Source: Parapristionchus giblindavisi
Taxonomy: Eukaryota > Nematoda > Chromadorea > Rhabditida > Diplogasteridae
Direction of reading: 5' to 3'
Length of the DNA stretch: 64,000 nt
NCBI GenBank assembly: GCA_943737045.1
Contig: CALSFV010000217.1
Span: 496,001 to 560,000, forward strand
Shown: positions 50,001 through 61,748 of the stretch, one piece after another
How the letters are laid out: each line of letters opens with the position of its first letter
How positions within the stretch are numbered: position 1 is the stretch's first letter
The notes under the pieces: generated by a model
Databases searched by the model: none
Seen by the model: the letters and a program-made list of their open reading frames with translations, nothing else
Told to the model about the DNA's origin: nothing
Position numbers and translations under genes: made by a program

Positions 50001-52153
50001 CAACAAAAGATTACAGCTTGACATGATCTGAAGTGTACATTATTCAGAATTTTTTGCTCTTTCTCGTGGTATATGACACGATAAGTTTCGCTAAAATATT
50101 GACGTGTCACGAATTCTTTAATGCCAAAAATGCATGGTTCAATGTTGTTAATTCGGCTGGAGCGGCCGTTGTTCAACATGGAACGTTGCAAATTATTCAG
50201 AATTTTTTGCTCTTTCGTTTGGTATATGACACGCTGGGTTTCGCTGAAAATTTTTCATGTCAGGAATTGTTTTGTTCTTATCAGAGTGATGGTTACTTTT
50301 GTACTTAGGGCATTGTAGAATCAACAAAAGATTACAGCTTGACATGAACTGAAGTGTACATTATTCAGAATTTTTTGCTCTTTCGTTTGGTGTATGACAC
50401 GCTGGGTTTCGCTGAAAATTTTTCATGTCAGGAATTGTTTTGTTCTTATCAGAGTGATGGTTTCTTTTGTACTTAGAGCATTGTAGAATCAACAAAAGAT
50501 TACAGCTTGACATGAACTGAAGTGTACATTATTCAGAATTTTTTGCTCTTTCGTTTGGTGTATGACACGCTGGGTTTCGCTGAAAATTTTTCATGTCAGG
50601 AATTGTTTTGTTCTTATCAGAGTGATGGTTACTTTTGTACTTAGGGCATTGTAGAATCAACAAAAGATTACAGCTTGACATGAACTGAAGTGTACATTAT
50701 TCAGAATTTTTTGCTCTTTCGTTTGGTGTATGACACGCTGGGTTTCGCTGAAAATTTTTCATGTCAGGAATTGTTTTGTTCTTATCAGAGTGATGGTTAC
50801 TTTTGTACTTAGGGCATTGTAGAATCAACAAAAGATTACAGCTTGACATGAACTGAAGTGTACATTATTCAGAATTTTTTGCTCTTTCGTTTGGTGTATG
50901 ACACGCTGGGTTTCGCTGAAAATTTTTCATGTCAGGAATTGTTTTGTTCTTATCAGAGTGATGGTTACTTTTGTACTTAGGGCATTGTAGAATCAACAAA
51001 AGATTACAGCTTGACATGATCTGAAGTGTACATTATTCAGAATTTTTTGCTCTTTCGTTTGGTGTATGACACGCTGGGTTTCGCTGAAAATTTTTCATGT
51101 CAGGAATTGTTTTGTTCTTATCAGAGTGATGGTTACTTTTGTACTTAGGGCATTGTAGAATCAACAAAAGATTACAGCTTGACATGATCTGAAGTGTACA
51201 TTATTCAGAATTTTTTGCTCTTTCTCGTGGTATATGACACGATAAGTTTCGCTAAAATATTGACGTGTCACGAATTCTTTAATGCCAAAAATGCATGGTT
51301 CAATGTTGTTAATTCGGCTGGAGCGGCCGTTGTTCAACATGGAACGTTGCAAATTATTCAGAATTTTTTGCTCTTTCGTTTGGTATATGACACGCTGGGT
51401 TTCGCTGAAAATTTTTCATGTTAGGAATTGTTTTGTTCTTATCAGAGTGATGGTTACTTTTGTACTTAGAGCATTGTAGAATCAACAAAAGATTACAGCT
51501 TGACATGAACTGAAGTGTACATTATTCAGAATTTTCTGCTCTTTCGTTTGGTGTATGACACGCTGGGTTTCGCTGAAAATTTTTCATGTCAGGAATTGTT
51601 TTGTTCTTATCAGAGTGATGGTTACTTTTGTACTTAGGGCATTGTAGAATCAACAAAAGATTACAGCTTGACATGAACTGAAGTGTACATTATTCAGAAT
51701 TTTTTGCTCTTTCGTTTGGTGTATGACACGCTGGGTTTCGCTGAAAATTTTTCATGTCAGGAATTGTTTTGTTCTTATCAGAGTGATGGTTACTTTTGTA
51801 CTTAGGGCATTGTAGAATCAACAAAAGATTACAGCTTGACATGAACTGAAGTGTACATTATTCAGAATTTTTTGCTCTTTCGTTTGGTGTATGACACGCT
51901 GGGTTTCGCTGAAAATTTTTCATGTCAGGAATTGTTTTGTTCTTATCAGAGTGATGGTTACTTTTGTACTTAGGGCATTGTAGAATCAACAAAAGATTAC
52001 AGCTTGACATGATCTGAAGTGTACATTATTCAGAATTTTTTGCTCTTTCGTTTGGTGTATGACACGCTGGGTTTCGCTGAAAATTTTTCATGTCAGGAAT
52101 TGTTTTGTTCTTATCAGAGTGATGGTTACTTTTGTACTTAGGGCATTGTAGAA
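47036..52153 (+). repeat. 1482-bp HOR, two copies plus an expanded 2154-bp relative
   Basis: Copies are 47036-48517 and 48518-49999. Order: L, S ('ggtgtctgacac'; about 47428, 48910), S, S, L ('catgttagg', 'acttagagc'), S, S. The block at 50000-52153 has the same two L types but five and four S units instead of three and two. It has private changes 'ggtttcttttg' (about 50459) and 'gaattttctgctc' (about 51531). Confidence 0.92.
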
Positions 52154-53773
52154 TCAACAAAAGATTACAGCTTGACATGATCTGAAGTGTACATTATTCA
52201 GAATTTTTTGCTCTTTCTCGTGGTATATGACACGATAAGTTTCGCTAAAATATTGACGTGTCACGAATTCTTTAATGCCAAAAATGCATGGTTCAATGTT
52301 GTTAATTCGGCTGGAGCGGCCGTTGTTCAACATGGAACGTTGCAAATTATTCAGAATTTTTTGCTCTTTCGTTTGGTATATGACACGCTGGGTTTCGCTG
52401 AAAATTTTTCATGTCAGGAATTGTTTTGTTCTTATCAGAGTGATGGTTACTTTTGTACTTAGGGCATTGTAGAATCAACAAAAGATTACAGCTTGACATG
52501 ATCTGAAGTGTACATTATTCAGAATTTTTTGCTCTTTCTCGTGGTATATGACACGATAAGTTTCGCTAAAATATTGACGTGTCACGAATTCTTTAATGCC
52601 AAAAATGCATGGTTCAATGTTGTTAATTCGGCTGGAGCGGCCGTTGTTCAACATGGAACGTTGCAAATTATTCAGAATTTTTTGCTCTTTCGTTTGGTAT
52701 ATGACACGCTGGGTTTCGCTGACAATTTTTCATGTCAGGAATTGTTTTGTTCTTATCAGAGTGATGGTTACTTTTGTACTTAGGGCATTGTAGAATCAAC
52801 AAAAGATTACAGCTTGACATGAACTGAAGTGTACATTATTCAGAATTTTTTGCTCTTTCGTTTGGTGTATGACACGCTGGGTTTCGCTGAAAATTTTTCA
52901 TGTCAGGAATTGTTTTGTTCTTATCAGAGTGATGGTTACTTTTGTACTTAGGGCATTGTAGAATCAACAAAAGATTACAGCTTGACATGATCTGAAGTGT
53001 GCATTATTCAGAATTTTTTGCTCTTTCTCGTGGTATATGACACGATAAGTTTCGCTAAAATATTGACGTGTCACGAATTCTTTAATGCCAAAAATGCATG
53101 GTTCAATGTTGTTAATTCGGCTGGAGCGGCCGTTGTTCAACATGGAACGTTGCAAATTATTCAGAATTTTTTGCTCTTTCGTTTGGTGTATGACACGCTG
53201 GGTTTCGCTGAAAATTTTTGATGTCAGGAATTGTTTTGTTCTTATCAGAGTGATGGTTACTTTTGTACTTAGGGCATTGTAGAATCAACAAAAGATTACA
53301 GCTTGACATGATCTGAAGTGTGCATTATTCAGAATTTTTTGCTCTTTCTCGTGGTATATGACACGATAAGTTTCGCTAAAATATTGACGTGTCACGAATT
53401 CTTTAATGCCAAAAATGCATGGTTCAATGTTGTTAATTCGGCTGGAGCGGCCGTTGTTCAACATGGAACGTTGCAAATTATTCAGAATTTTTTGCTCTTT
53501 CGTTTGGTATATGACACGCTGGGTTTCGCTGAAAATTTTTCATGTCAGGAATTGTTTTGTTCTTATCAGAGTGATGGTTACTTTTGTACTTAGGGCATTG
53601 TAGAATCAACAAAAGATTACAGCTTGACATGAACTGAAGTGTACATTATTCAGAATTTCTTGCTCTTTCGTTTGGTGTATGACACGCTGGGTTTCGCTGA
53701 AAATTTTTCATGTCAGGAATTGTTTTGTTCTTATCAGAGTGATGGTTACTTTTGTACTTAGGGCATTGTAGAA
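52154..53773 (+). repeat. L-L-S, L-L-S block
   Basis: Units: L 52154, L 52475 ('gctgacaatttttc'), S 52796, L 52964 ('tttttgatgtcagg'), L 53285, S 53606 ('gaatttcttgctctttcg'). The last three units are a truncated first copy of the following 1299-bp HOR. Confidence 0.9.
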
Positions 53774-56700
53774 TCAACAAAAGATTACAGCTTGACATGA
53801 TCTGAAGTGTGCATTATTCAGAATTTTTTGCTCTTTCTCGTGGTATATGACACGATAAGTTTCGCTAAAATATTGACGTGCCATGAATTCTTTAATGCCA
53901 AAAATGCATGGTTCAATGTTGTTAATTCGGCTGGAGCGGCCGTTGTTCAACATGGAACGTTGCAAATTATTCAGAATTTTTTGCTCTTTCGTTTGGTGTA
54001 TGACACGCTGGGTTTCGCTGAAAATTTTTGATGTCAGGAATTGTTTTGTTCTTATCAGAGTGATGGTTACTTTTGTACTTAGGGCATTGTAGAATCAACA
54101 AAAGATTACAGCTTGACATGATCTGAAGTGTGCATTATTCAGAATTTTTTGCTCTTTCTCGTGGTATATGACACGATAAGTTTCGCTAAAATATTGACGT
54201 GTCACGAATTCTTTAATGCCAAAAATGCATGGTTCAATGTTGTTAATTCGGCTGGAGCGGCCGTTGTTCAACATGGAACGTTGCAAATTATTCAGAATTT
54301 TTTGCTCTTTCGTTTGGTATATGACACGCTGGGTTTCGCTGAAAATTTTTCATGTCAGGAATTGTTTTGTTCTTATCAGAGTGATGGTTACTTTTGTACT
54401 TAGGGCATTGTAGAATCAACAAAAGATTACAGCTTGACATGAACTGAAGTGTACATTATTCAGAATTTCTTGCTCTTTCGTTTGGTGTATGACACGCTGG
54501 GTTTCGCTGAAAATTTTTCATGTCAGGAATTGTTTTGTTCTTATCAGAGTGATGGTTACTTTTGTACTTAGGGCATTGTAGAATCAACAAAAGATTACAG
54601 CTTGACATGATCTGAAGTGTACATTATTCAGAATTTTTTGCTCTTTCTCGTGGTATATGACACGATAAGTTTCGCTAAAATATTGACGTGTCACGAATTC
54701 TTTAATGCCAAAAATGCATGGTTCAATGTTGTTAATTCGGCTGGAGCGGCCGTTGTTCAACATGGAACGTTGCAAATTATTCAGAATTTTTTGCTCTTTC
54801 GTTTGGTATATGACACGCTGGGTTTCGCTGAAAATTTTTCATGTCAGGAATTGTTTTGTTCTTATCAGAGTGATGGTTACTTTTGTACTTAGGGCATTGT
54901 AGAATCAACAAAAGATTACAGCTTGACATGAACTGAAGTGTACATTATTCAGAATTTTTTGCTCTTTCGTTTGGTGTATGACACGCTGGGTTTCGCTGAA
55001 AATTTTTCATGTCAGGAATTGTTTTGTTCTTATCAGAGTGATGGTTACTTTTGTACTTAGGGCATTGTAGAATCAACAAAAGATTACAGCTTGACATGAT
55101 CTGAAGTGTGCATTATTCAGAATTTTTTGCTCTTTCTCGTGGTATATGACACGATAAGTTTCGCTAAAATATTGACGTGTCATGAATTCTTTAATGCCAA
55201 AAATGCATGGTTCAATGTTGTTAATTCGGCTGGAGCGGCCGTTGTTCAACATGGAACGTTGCAAATTATTCAGAATTTTTTGCTCTTTCGTTTGGTGTAT
55301 GACACGCTGGGTTTCGCTGAAAATTTTTGATGTCAGGAATTGTTTTGTTCTTATCAGAGTGATGGTTACTTTTGTACTTAGGGCATTGTAGAATCAACAA
55401 AAGATTACAGCTTGACATGATCTGAAGTGTGCATTATTCAGAATTTTTTGCTCTTTCTCGTGGTATATGACACGATAAGTTTCGCTAAAATATTGACGTG
55501 TCACGAATTCTTTAATGCCAAAAATGCATGGTTCAATGTTGTTAATTCGGCTGGAGCGGCCGTTGTTCAACATGGAACGTTGCAAATTATTCAGAATTTT
55601 TTGCTCTTTCGTTTGGTATATGACACGCTGGGTTTCGCTGAAAATTTTTCATGTCAGGAATTGTTTTGTTCTTATCAGAGTGATGGTTACTTTTGTACTT
55701 AGGGCATTGTAGAATCAACAAAAGATTACAGCTTGACATGAACTGAAGTGTACATTATTCAGAATTTCTTGCTCTTTCGTTTGGTGTATGACACGCTGGG
55801 TTTCGCTGAAAATTTTTCATGTCAGGAATTGTTTTGTTCTTATCAGAGTGATGGTTACTTTTGTACTTAGGGCATTGTAGAATCAACAAAAGATTACAGC
55901 TTGACATGATCTGAAGTGTACATTATTCAGAATTTTTTGCTCTTTCTCGTGGTATATGACACGATAAGTTTCGCTAAAATATTGACGTGTCACGAATTCT
56001 TTAATGCCAAAAATGCATGGTTCAATGTTGTTAATTCGGCTGGAGCGGCCGTTGTTCAACATGGAACGTTGCAAATTATTCAGAATTTTTTGCTCTTTCG
56101 TTTGGTATATGACACGCTGGGTTTCGCTGAAAATTTTTCATGTCAGGAATTGTTTTGTTCTTATCAGAGTGATGGTTACTTTTGTACTTAGGGCATTGTA
56201 GAATCAACAAAAGATTACAGCTTGACATGAACTGAAGTGTACATTATTCAGAATTTTTTGCTCTTTCGTTTGGTGTATGACACGCTGGGTTTCGCTGAAA
56301 ATTTTTCATGTCAGGAATTGTTTTGTTCTTATCAGAGTGATGGTTACTTTTGTACTTAGGGCATTGTAGAATCAACAAAAGATTACAGCTTGACATGATC
56401 TGAAGTGTGCATTATTCAGAATTTTTTGCTCTTTCTCGTGGTATATGACACGATAAGTTTCGCTAAAATATTGACGTGTCACGAATTCTTTAATGCCAAA
56501 AATGCATGGTTCAATGTTGTTAATTCGGCTGGAGCGGCCGTTGTTCAACATGGAACGTTGCAAATTATTCAGAATTTTTTGCTCTTTCGTTTGGTATATG
56601 ACACGCTGGGTTTCGCTGAAAATTTTTCATGTCAGGAATTGTTTTGTTCTTATCAGAGTGATGGTTACTTTTGTACTTAGGGCATTGTAGAATCAACAAA

Positions 56701-57670
56701 AGATTACAGCTTGACATGAACTGAAGTGTACATTATTCAGAATTTCTTGCTCTTTCGTTTGGTGTATGACACGCTGGGTTTCGCTGAAAATTTTTCATGT
56801 CAGGAATTGTTTTGTTCTTATCAGAGTGATGGTTACTTTTGTACTTAGGGCATTGTAGAATCAACAAAAGATTACAGCTTGACATGATCTGAAGTGTGCA
56901 TTATTCAGAATTTTTTGCTCTTTCTCGTGGTATATGACACGATAAGTTTCGCTAAAATATTGACGTGTCACGAATTCTTTAATGCCAAAAATGCATGGTT
57001 CAATGTTGTTAATTCGGCTGGAGCGGCCGTTGTTCAACATGGAACGTTGCAAATTATTCAGAATTTTTTGCTCTTTCGTTTGGTGTATGACACGCTGGGT
57101 TTCGCTGAAAATTTTTGATGTCAGGAATTGTTTTGTTCTTATCAGAGTGATGGTTACTTTTGTACTTAGGGCATTGTAGAATCAACAAAAGATTACAGCT
57201 TGACATGATCTGAAGTGTGCATTATTCAGAATTTTTTGCTCTTTCTCGTGGTATATGACACGATAAGTTTCGCTAAAATATTGACGTGTCACGAATTCTT
57301 TAATGCCAAAAATGCATGGTTCAATGTTGTTAATTCGGCTGGAGCGGCCGTTGTTCAACATGGAACGTTGCAAATTATTCAGAATTTTTTGCTCTTTCGT
57401 TTGGTATATGACACGCTGGGTTTCGCTGAAAATTTTTCATGTCAGGAATTGTTTTGTTCTTATCAGTGTGATGGTTACTTTTGTACTTAGGGCATTGTAG
57501 AATCAACAAAAGATTACAGCTTGACATGAACTGAAGTGTACATTATTCAGAATTTCTTGCTCTTTCGTTTGGTGTATGACACGCTGGGTTTCGCTGAAAA
57601 TTTTTCATGTCAGGAATTGTTTTGTTCTTATCAGAGTGATGGTTACTTTTGTACTTAGGGCATTGTAGAA
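53774..57670 (+). repeat. Second 1299-bp HOR (L-L-S-L-S), two full and two partial copies
   Basis: Full copies are 53774-55072 and 55073-56371. The first L of each has 'tttttgatgtcagg' and 'catgaattc' (about 53882, 55181). The first S has 'gaatttcttgctc'. Partial copies follow: L 56372 + S 56693, and L 56861 + L 57182 + S 57503. This HOR has the same L/S pattern as the one at 39197 but different diagnostic variants, so it is an independent amplification. Confidence 0.92.
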
Positions 57671-59809
57671 TCAACAAAAGATTACAGCTTGACATGATCT
57701 GAAGTGTACATTATTCAGAATTTTTTGCTCTTTCTCGTGGTATATGACACGATAAGTTTCGCTAAAATATTGACGTGTCACGAATTCTTTAATGCCAAAA
57801 ATGCATGGTTCAATGTTGTTAATTCGGCTGGAGCGGCCGTTGTTCAACATGGAACGTTGCAAATTATTCAGAATTTTTTGCTCTTTCGTTTGGTATATGA
57901 CACGCTGGGTTTCGCTGAAAATTTTTCATGTCAGGAATTGTTTTGTTCTTATCAGAGTGATGGTTACTTTTGTACTTAGGGCATTGTAGAATCAACAAAA
58001 GATTACAGCTTGACATGAACTGAAGTGTACATTATTCAGAATTTTTTGCTCTTTCGTTTGGTGTATGACACGCTGGGTTTCGCTGAAAATTTTTCATGTC
58101 AGGAATTGTTTTGTTCTTATCAGAGTGATGGTTGCTTTTGTACTTAGGGCATTGTAGAATCAACAAAAGATTACAGCTTGACATGAACTGAAGTGTACAT
58201 TATTCAGAATTTTTTGCTCTTTCGTTTGGTGTATGACACGCTGGGTTTCGCTGAAAATTTTTCATGTCAGGAATTGTTTTGTTCTTATCAGAGTGATGGT
58301 TGCTTTTGTACTTAGGGCATTGTAGAATCAACAAAAGATTACAACTTGACATGAACTGAAGTGTACATTATTCAGAATTTTTTGCTCTTTCGTTTGGTGT
58401 ATGACACGCTGGGTTTCGCTGAAAATTTTTCATGTCAGGAATTGTTTTGTTCTTATCAGAGTGATGGTTACTTTTGTACTTAGGGCATTGTAGAATCAAC
58501 AAAAGATTACAGCTTGACATGATCTGAAGTGTACATTATTCAGAATTTTTTGCTCTTTCTCGTGGTATATGACACGATAAGTTTCGCTAAAATATTGACG
58601 TGTCACGAATTCTTTAATGCCAAAAATGCATGGTTCAATGTTGTTAATTCGGCTGGAGCGGCCGTTGTTCAACATGGAACGTTGCAAATTATTCAGAATT
58701 TTTTGCTCTTTAGTTTGGTATATGGCACGCTGGGTTTCGCTGAAAATTTTTCATGTCAGGAATTGTTTTGTTCTTATCAGAGTGATGGTTACTTTTGTAC
58801 TTAGGGCATTGTAGAATCAACAAAAGATTACAGCTTGACATGAACTGAAGTGTACATTATTCAGAATTTTTTGCTCTTTCGTTTGGTTTATGACACGCTG
58901 GGTTTCGCTGAAAATTTTTCATGTCAGGAATTGTTTTGTTCTTATCAGAGTGATGGTTGCTTTTGTACTTAGGGCATTGTAGAATCAACAAAAGATTACA
59001 GCTTGACATGAACTGAAGTGTACATTATTCAGAATTTTTTGCTCTTTCGTTTGGTGTATGACACGCTGGGTTTCGCTGAAAATTTTTCATGTCAGGAATT
59101 GTTTTGTTCTTATCAGAGTGATGGTTACTTTTGTACTTAGGGCATTGTAGAATCAACAAAAGATTACAGCTTGACATGATCTGAAGTGTACATTATTCAG
59201 AATTTTTTGCTCTTTCTCGTGGTATATGACACGATAAGTTTCGCTAAAATATTGACGTGTCACGAATTCTTTAATGCCAAAAATGCATGGTTCAATGTTG
59301 TTAATTCGGCTGGAGCGGCCGTTGTTCAACATGGAACGTTGCAAATTATTCAGAATTTTTTGCTCTTTCGTTTGGTATATGGCACGCTGGGCTTCGCTGA
59401 AAATTTTTCATGTCAGGAATTGTTTTGTTCTTATCAGAGTGATGGTTACTTTTGTACTTAGGGCATTGTAGAATCAACAAAAGATTACAGCTTGACATGA
59501 ACTGAAGTGTACATTATTCAGATTTTTTTGCTCTTTCGTTTGGTTTATGACACGCTGGGTTTCGCTGAAAATTTTTCATGTCAGGAATTGTTTTGTTCTT
59601 ATCAGAGTGATGGTTGCTTTTGTACTTAGGGCATTGTAGAATCAACAAAAGATTACAGCTTGACATGAACTGAAGTGTACATTATTCAGAATTTTTTGCT
59701 CTTTCGTTTGGTGTATGACACGCTGGGTTTCGCTGAAAATTTTTCATGTCAGGAATTGTTTTGTTCTTATCAGAGTGATGGTTGCTTTTGTACTTAGGCC
59801 ATTGTAGAA
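57671..59809 (+). repeat. L-S-S-S then 657-bp HOR (L-S-S), two copies
   Basis: L 57671 is followed by S 57992, 58160 and 58328. The 657-bp copies are 58496-59152 and 59153-59809. Both have 'gtatatggcacg' in the L (about 58719, 59376) and 'ggtttatgac' with 'ggttgcttttg' in the first S. The second copy also has 'ggttgctttt' in its last S. Confidence 0.9.
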
Positions 59810-60412
59810 TCAACAAAAGATTACAGCTTGACATGAACTGAAGTGTACATTATTCAGAATTTTTTGCTCTTTCGTTTGGTGTATGACACGATAAGTTTCG
59901 CTAAAATATTGACGTGTCACGAATTCTTTAATGCCAAAAATGCATGGTTCAATGTTGTTAATTCGGCTGGAGCGGCCGTTGTTCAACATGGAACGTTGCA
60001 AATTATTCAGAATTTTTTGCTCTTTCGTTTGGTATATGGCACGCTGGGTTTCGCTGAAAATTTTTCATGTCAGGAATTGTTTTGTTCTTATCAGAGTGAT
60101 GGTTACTTTTGTACTTAGGGCATTGTAGAATCAACAAAAGATTACAGCTTGACATGATCTGAAGTGTACATTATTCAGAATTTTTTGCTCTTTCTCGTGG
60201 TATATGACACGATAAGTTTCGCTAAAATATTGACGTGTCACGAATTCTTTAATGCCAAAAATGCATGGTTCAATGTTGTTAATTCGGCTGGAGCGGCCGT
60301 TGTTCAACATGGAACGTTGCAAATTATTCAGAATTTTTTGCTCTTTCGTTTGGTATATGACACGCTGGGTTTCGCTGAAAATTTTTCATGTCAGGAATTG
60401 TTTTGTTCTTAT
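59810..60412 (+). repeat. Chimeric L unit and 5' part of the interrupted L unit
   Basis: L 59810 has an A-type head ('cgtttggtgtatgacacg') switching to the B type at 'ataagtttcgc'. The next L unit (60131) is complete up to 'ttgttcttat' at 60412, where the retrotransposon begins. The rest of that unit resumes at 61749, and no satellite base is missing. Confidence 0.93.
60409..60412. repeat. Target-site duplication, left copy (TTAT)
   Basis: TTAT from the satellite 'gttcttat' precedes the element, and the identical TTAT at 61745-61748 restarts the satellite as 'ttatcagag'. The duplication is at most 4 bp, because the next base outward differs (C at 60408, A at 61744). Confidence 0.75.
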
Positions 60413-61589
60413 GAATCACTCGAGATATTCCCTGATGAACAACACGGATTCAGAAAGAATCGTTCACGAGAACTACAGATGCTGGAAGTTCTAGAGCATT
60501 GGACTGCCGCACTTAGCAGTGGAAAAACAGTTGATGTTATCTATTTTGACTTCGCAAAAGCCTTTGATAGTGTATCCCATCCAAAACTAATTTGTAAACT
60601 CAGTACAACTGGCATTTCAATGAAAACCATTAACTGGATCTCTGATTATCTTTCCAATAGATCATTTCAAGTTCGAGTTAAAGATAAACTGTCCGATTCT
60701 CACCTAGTCAGTAGTGGCGTACCGCAGGGCTCTGTACTTGGACCCTTACTATTTTTAATTTTCACTTCTGAAATACCGGCACTAGTACAAAATAACGATG
60801 TTGTTGCCAGATTATATGCCGATGACATCAAAATATATAAATCATTTAATAAGGACGACCCTCCTGTCCCACTGCAAATAGCAGTGGATAAAATAGTTAG
60901 ATGGGCTAATGATTGGCAATTGCCTCTCGCATCTCACAAATGCACCACCCTACATCTTGGAAGAGCGAACCCAAAACGGAACTATATGATCGAAAATGCA
61001 ATACTGAATAAAAAGGAAGTAGTTAAAGACCTTTGGTTTTGCTATCCAGAAAACTTTAACATTTTCCGACCATTGCAGAGCTATTTCAATAAAAGCAAAG
61101 TCTGCTTGCCACATACTAATGCGAGCACTGCGGACTAAAAAGCCTGAAATTCTCCTCAAAGCATTCTCGATCTACATTCGTCCCATCCTTGAAAGTGCTT
61201 CAACAGTCTTTAATCCCTATCAGAAAAAGGATATTAAAATCCTCGAAAAAGTTCAGAATTACTTTACCAGAAGAGTATTCGCACGTTGCTATGGTTATAC
61301 ATGGGAGAATATGCCTGGAGCACCTGAGCGTAATACAAAACTTAAACTGGAAACGCTAGAAAAACGTAGACTAAATATAGACGTTAGAACTTCCCTCAAA
61401 CTTCTCAGAGGCAAGTTCAAAATTTCGAACAAGAAATCCCATTATTTCAATACCTATATAACCAGAAATGGGATAAATTTCAATAATCCCGGGTCACGGT
61501 TCCAATATAGGCACTACAGTTTCTTCGCTAGGGCGGCACGTTTACTATCACTACCCGAAAATAGGATCGACTTCTCGATCCCAGACTGA
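60413..61589 (+). pseudogene. Reverse transcriptase remnant (5'-truncated, one frameshift)
   Basis: This is the 3' part of the ORF2-type polyprotein that copies the element's RNA into DNA at the target site. Reading from 60413, the catalytic core is intact. QHGFRKNRS lies at 60440-60466. Motif A, YFDFAKAFD, has its first catalytic Asp at 60548-60550. Motif B, SSGVPQGSVLGP, lies at about 60710-60745. Motif C, YADD, lies at 60815-60826 and holds the other two catalytic Asp. A downstream W..DWQLPLASHK segment fits motifs D/E. The frame is lost at a T run (61032-61034) and the product would end at 61138. The other frame is open from there to a TGA at 61587-61589 and encodes the family-typical C-terminal region (YIRPILES, then VQNYFTRR). 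The N-terminal endonuclease and the first reverse transcriptase motifs are absent, so the copy cannot be autonomous. The single frameshift suggests a fairly young insertion. Confidence 0.9.
61032..61034 (+). other. Frameshift site in the reverse transcriptase remnant
   Basis: The reading frame before this TTT run (codons starting at 60413, 60416 and so on) gives family-like sequence up to the VKDL segment, then unrelated residues ending at 61138. The +1-shifted frame gives family-like sequence from here on. One extra base in or next to this T run explains the change. The exact base cannot be told apart within the run, and a sequencing error in a homopolymer is possible. Confidence 0.8.
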
Positions 61590-61744
61590 TCTATCTTTCC
61601 CTTGTAACGATTTATTTAATTCTTGCATCATTATCATTTACTGTCGTCCCCACTTGATTCAATGTTTGATCTCACGCATCATTCCATAATATTGTTTTAC
61701 TTTCTTTTTCACCTCTCTGTTTATCGTTAAAGATAAATAAATTA
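61590..61744 (+). other. Retrotransposon 3' UTR and A/T-rich tail
   Basis: This follows the reverse transcriptase stop and has no ORF. It ends in 'gataaataaatta', a short A/T tail in place of a long poly(A). Such short repeat-like tails are known in CR1 and I-type elements. Nothing else is recognised in it. Confidence 0.75.
61736..61741 (+). promoter_or_regulatory. AATAAA polyadenylation-signal-like hexamer
   Basis: An AATAAA lies 3 bp before the inferred end of the element. It may be the polyadenylation signal, or simply part of the A/T-rich tail. Confidence 0.4.
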
Positions 61745-61748
61745 TTAT
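61745..61748. repeat. Target-site duplication, right copy (TTAT)
   Basis: This is the right partner of the TTAT at 60409-60412. The upstream tail 'aaataaatta' is A/T-rich, so a chance match of part of these 4 bases to the tail cannot be excluded. Confidence 0.7.

Larger units (their letters stand above)
1..60412 (+). repeat. Satellite array, left part (S 168-bp and L 321-bp units)
   Basis: This is a head-to-tail satellite array in constant orientation. Every stretch is an S unit (168 bp) or an L unit (321 bp), so L-to-L spacings are 321 + n x 168: 321, 489, 657, 825, 993, 1161, 1497 and 1665 all occur. A few units differ by 1-3 bp through T-run slippage or small indels. Both unit types share the same 3' 100 bases, from the 'gtcaggaattg' region to 'ctgaagtgtac'. 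L carries 153 extra bases at its 5' side. Units are very similar, and most differ at only a few diagnostic positions. No non-satellite sequence occurs before 60413. A role in centromere or heterochromatin is possible but is not shown by the sequence. Confidence 0.97.
60164..61138 (+). other. Chance in-frame satellite-reverse transcriptase fusion ORF (324 codons)
   Basis: The ATG at 60164 lies in the satellite B half. The first 83 codons are satellite sequence, and codon 84 onward is retrotransposon in the correct reverse transcriptase frame, including the FDFAKAFD and YADD motifs. The last roughly 35 codons are out of the native frame, past the frameshift. No promoter, splice signal or codon-use evidence supports translation. 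I read it as a coincidence made possible by the open satellite frame. Confidence 0.35.
60413..61744 (+). mobile_element. 5'-truncated non-LTR (LINE) retrotransposon, CR1/jockey-like
   Basis: The insert is 1332 bp and splits one L unit. It contains the 3' half of a reverse transcriptase ORF and a 3' UTR of about 150 bp ending in an A/T-rich tail. There is no endonuclease, no upstream ORF and no long terminal repeat. It is flanked by a 4-bp direct repeat, TTAT (60409-60412 and 61745-61748). The interrupted unit spans 1657 bp, which is 321 + 1332 + 4, confirming a clean insertion with target duplication. Loss of the 5' end fits target-primed reverse transcription, the known mechanism of this class. 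No RNase H domain is visible after the reverse transcriptase, which fits CR1/jockey groups better than the I clade. The exact family is not proven; a nematode-type CR1/jockey element is my best guess. Confidence 0.92.

Noticed and set aside
60950..61159. A 69-codon minus-strand ORF within the retrotransposon
   Set aside because: It is antisense to the reverse transcriptase region and spans the frameshift. It has no recognisable motif.
60413..61744. Retrovirus or LTR element as the source of the reverse transcriptase
   Set aside because: The YADD motif context, the 'GVPQGSVLGP' motif B, the lack of protease, integrase and long terminal repeats, and the short A/T tail all fit a non-LTR element.
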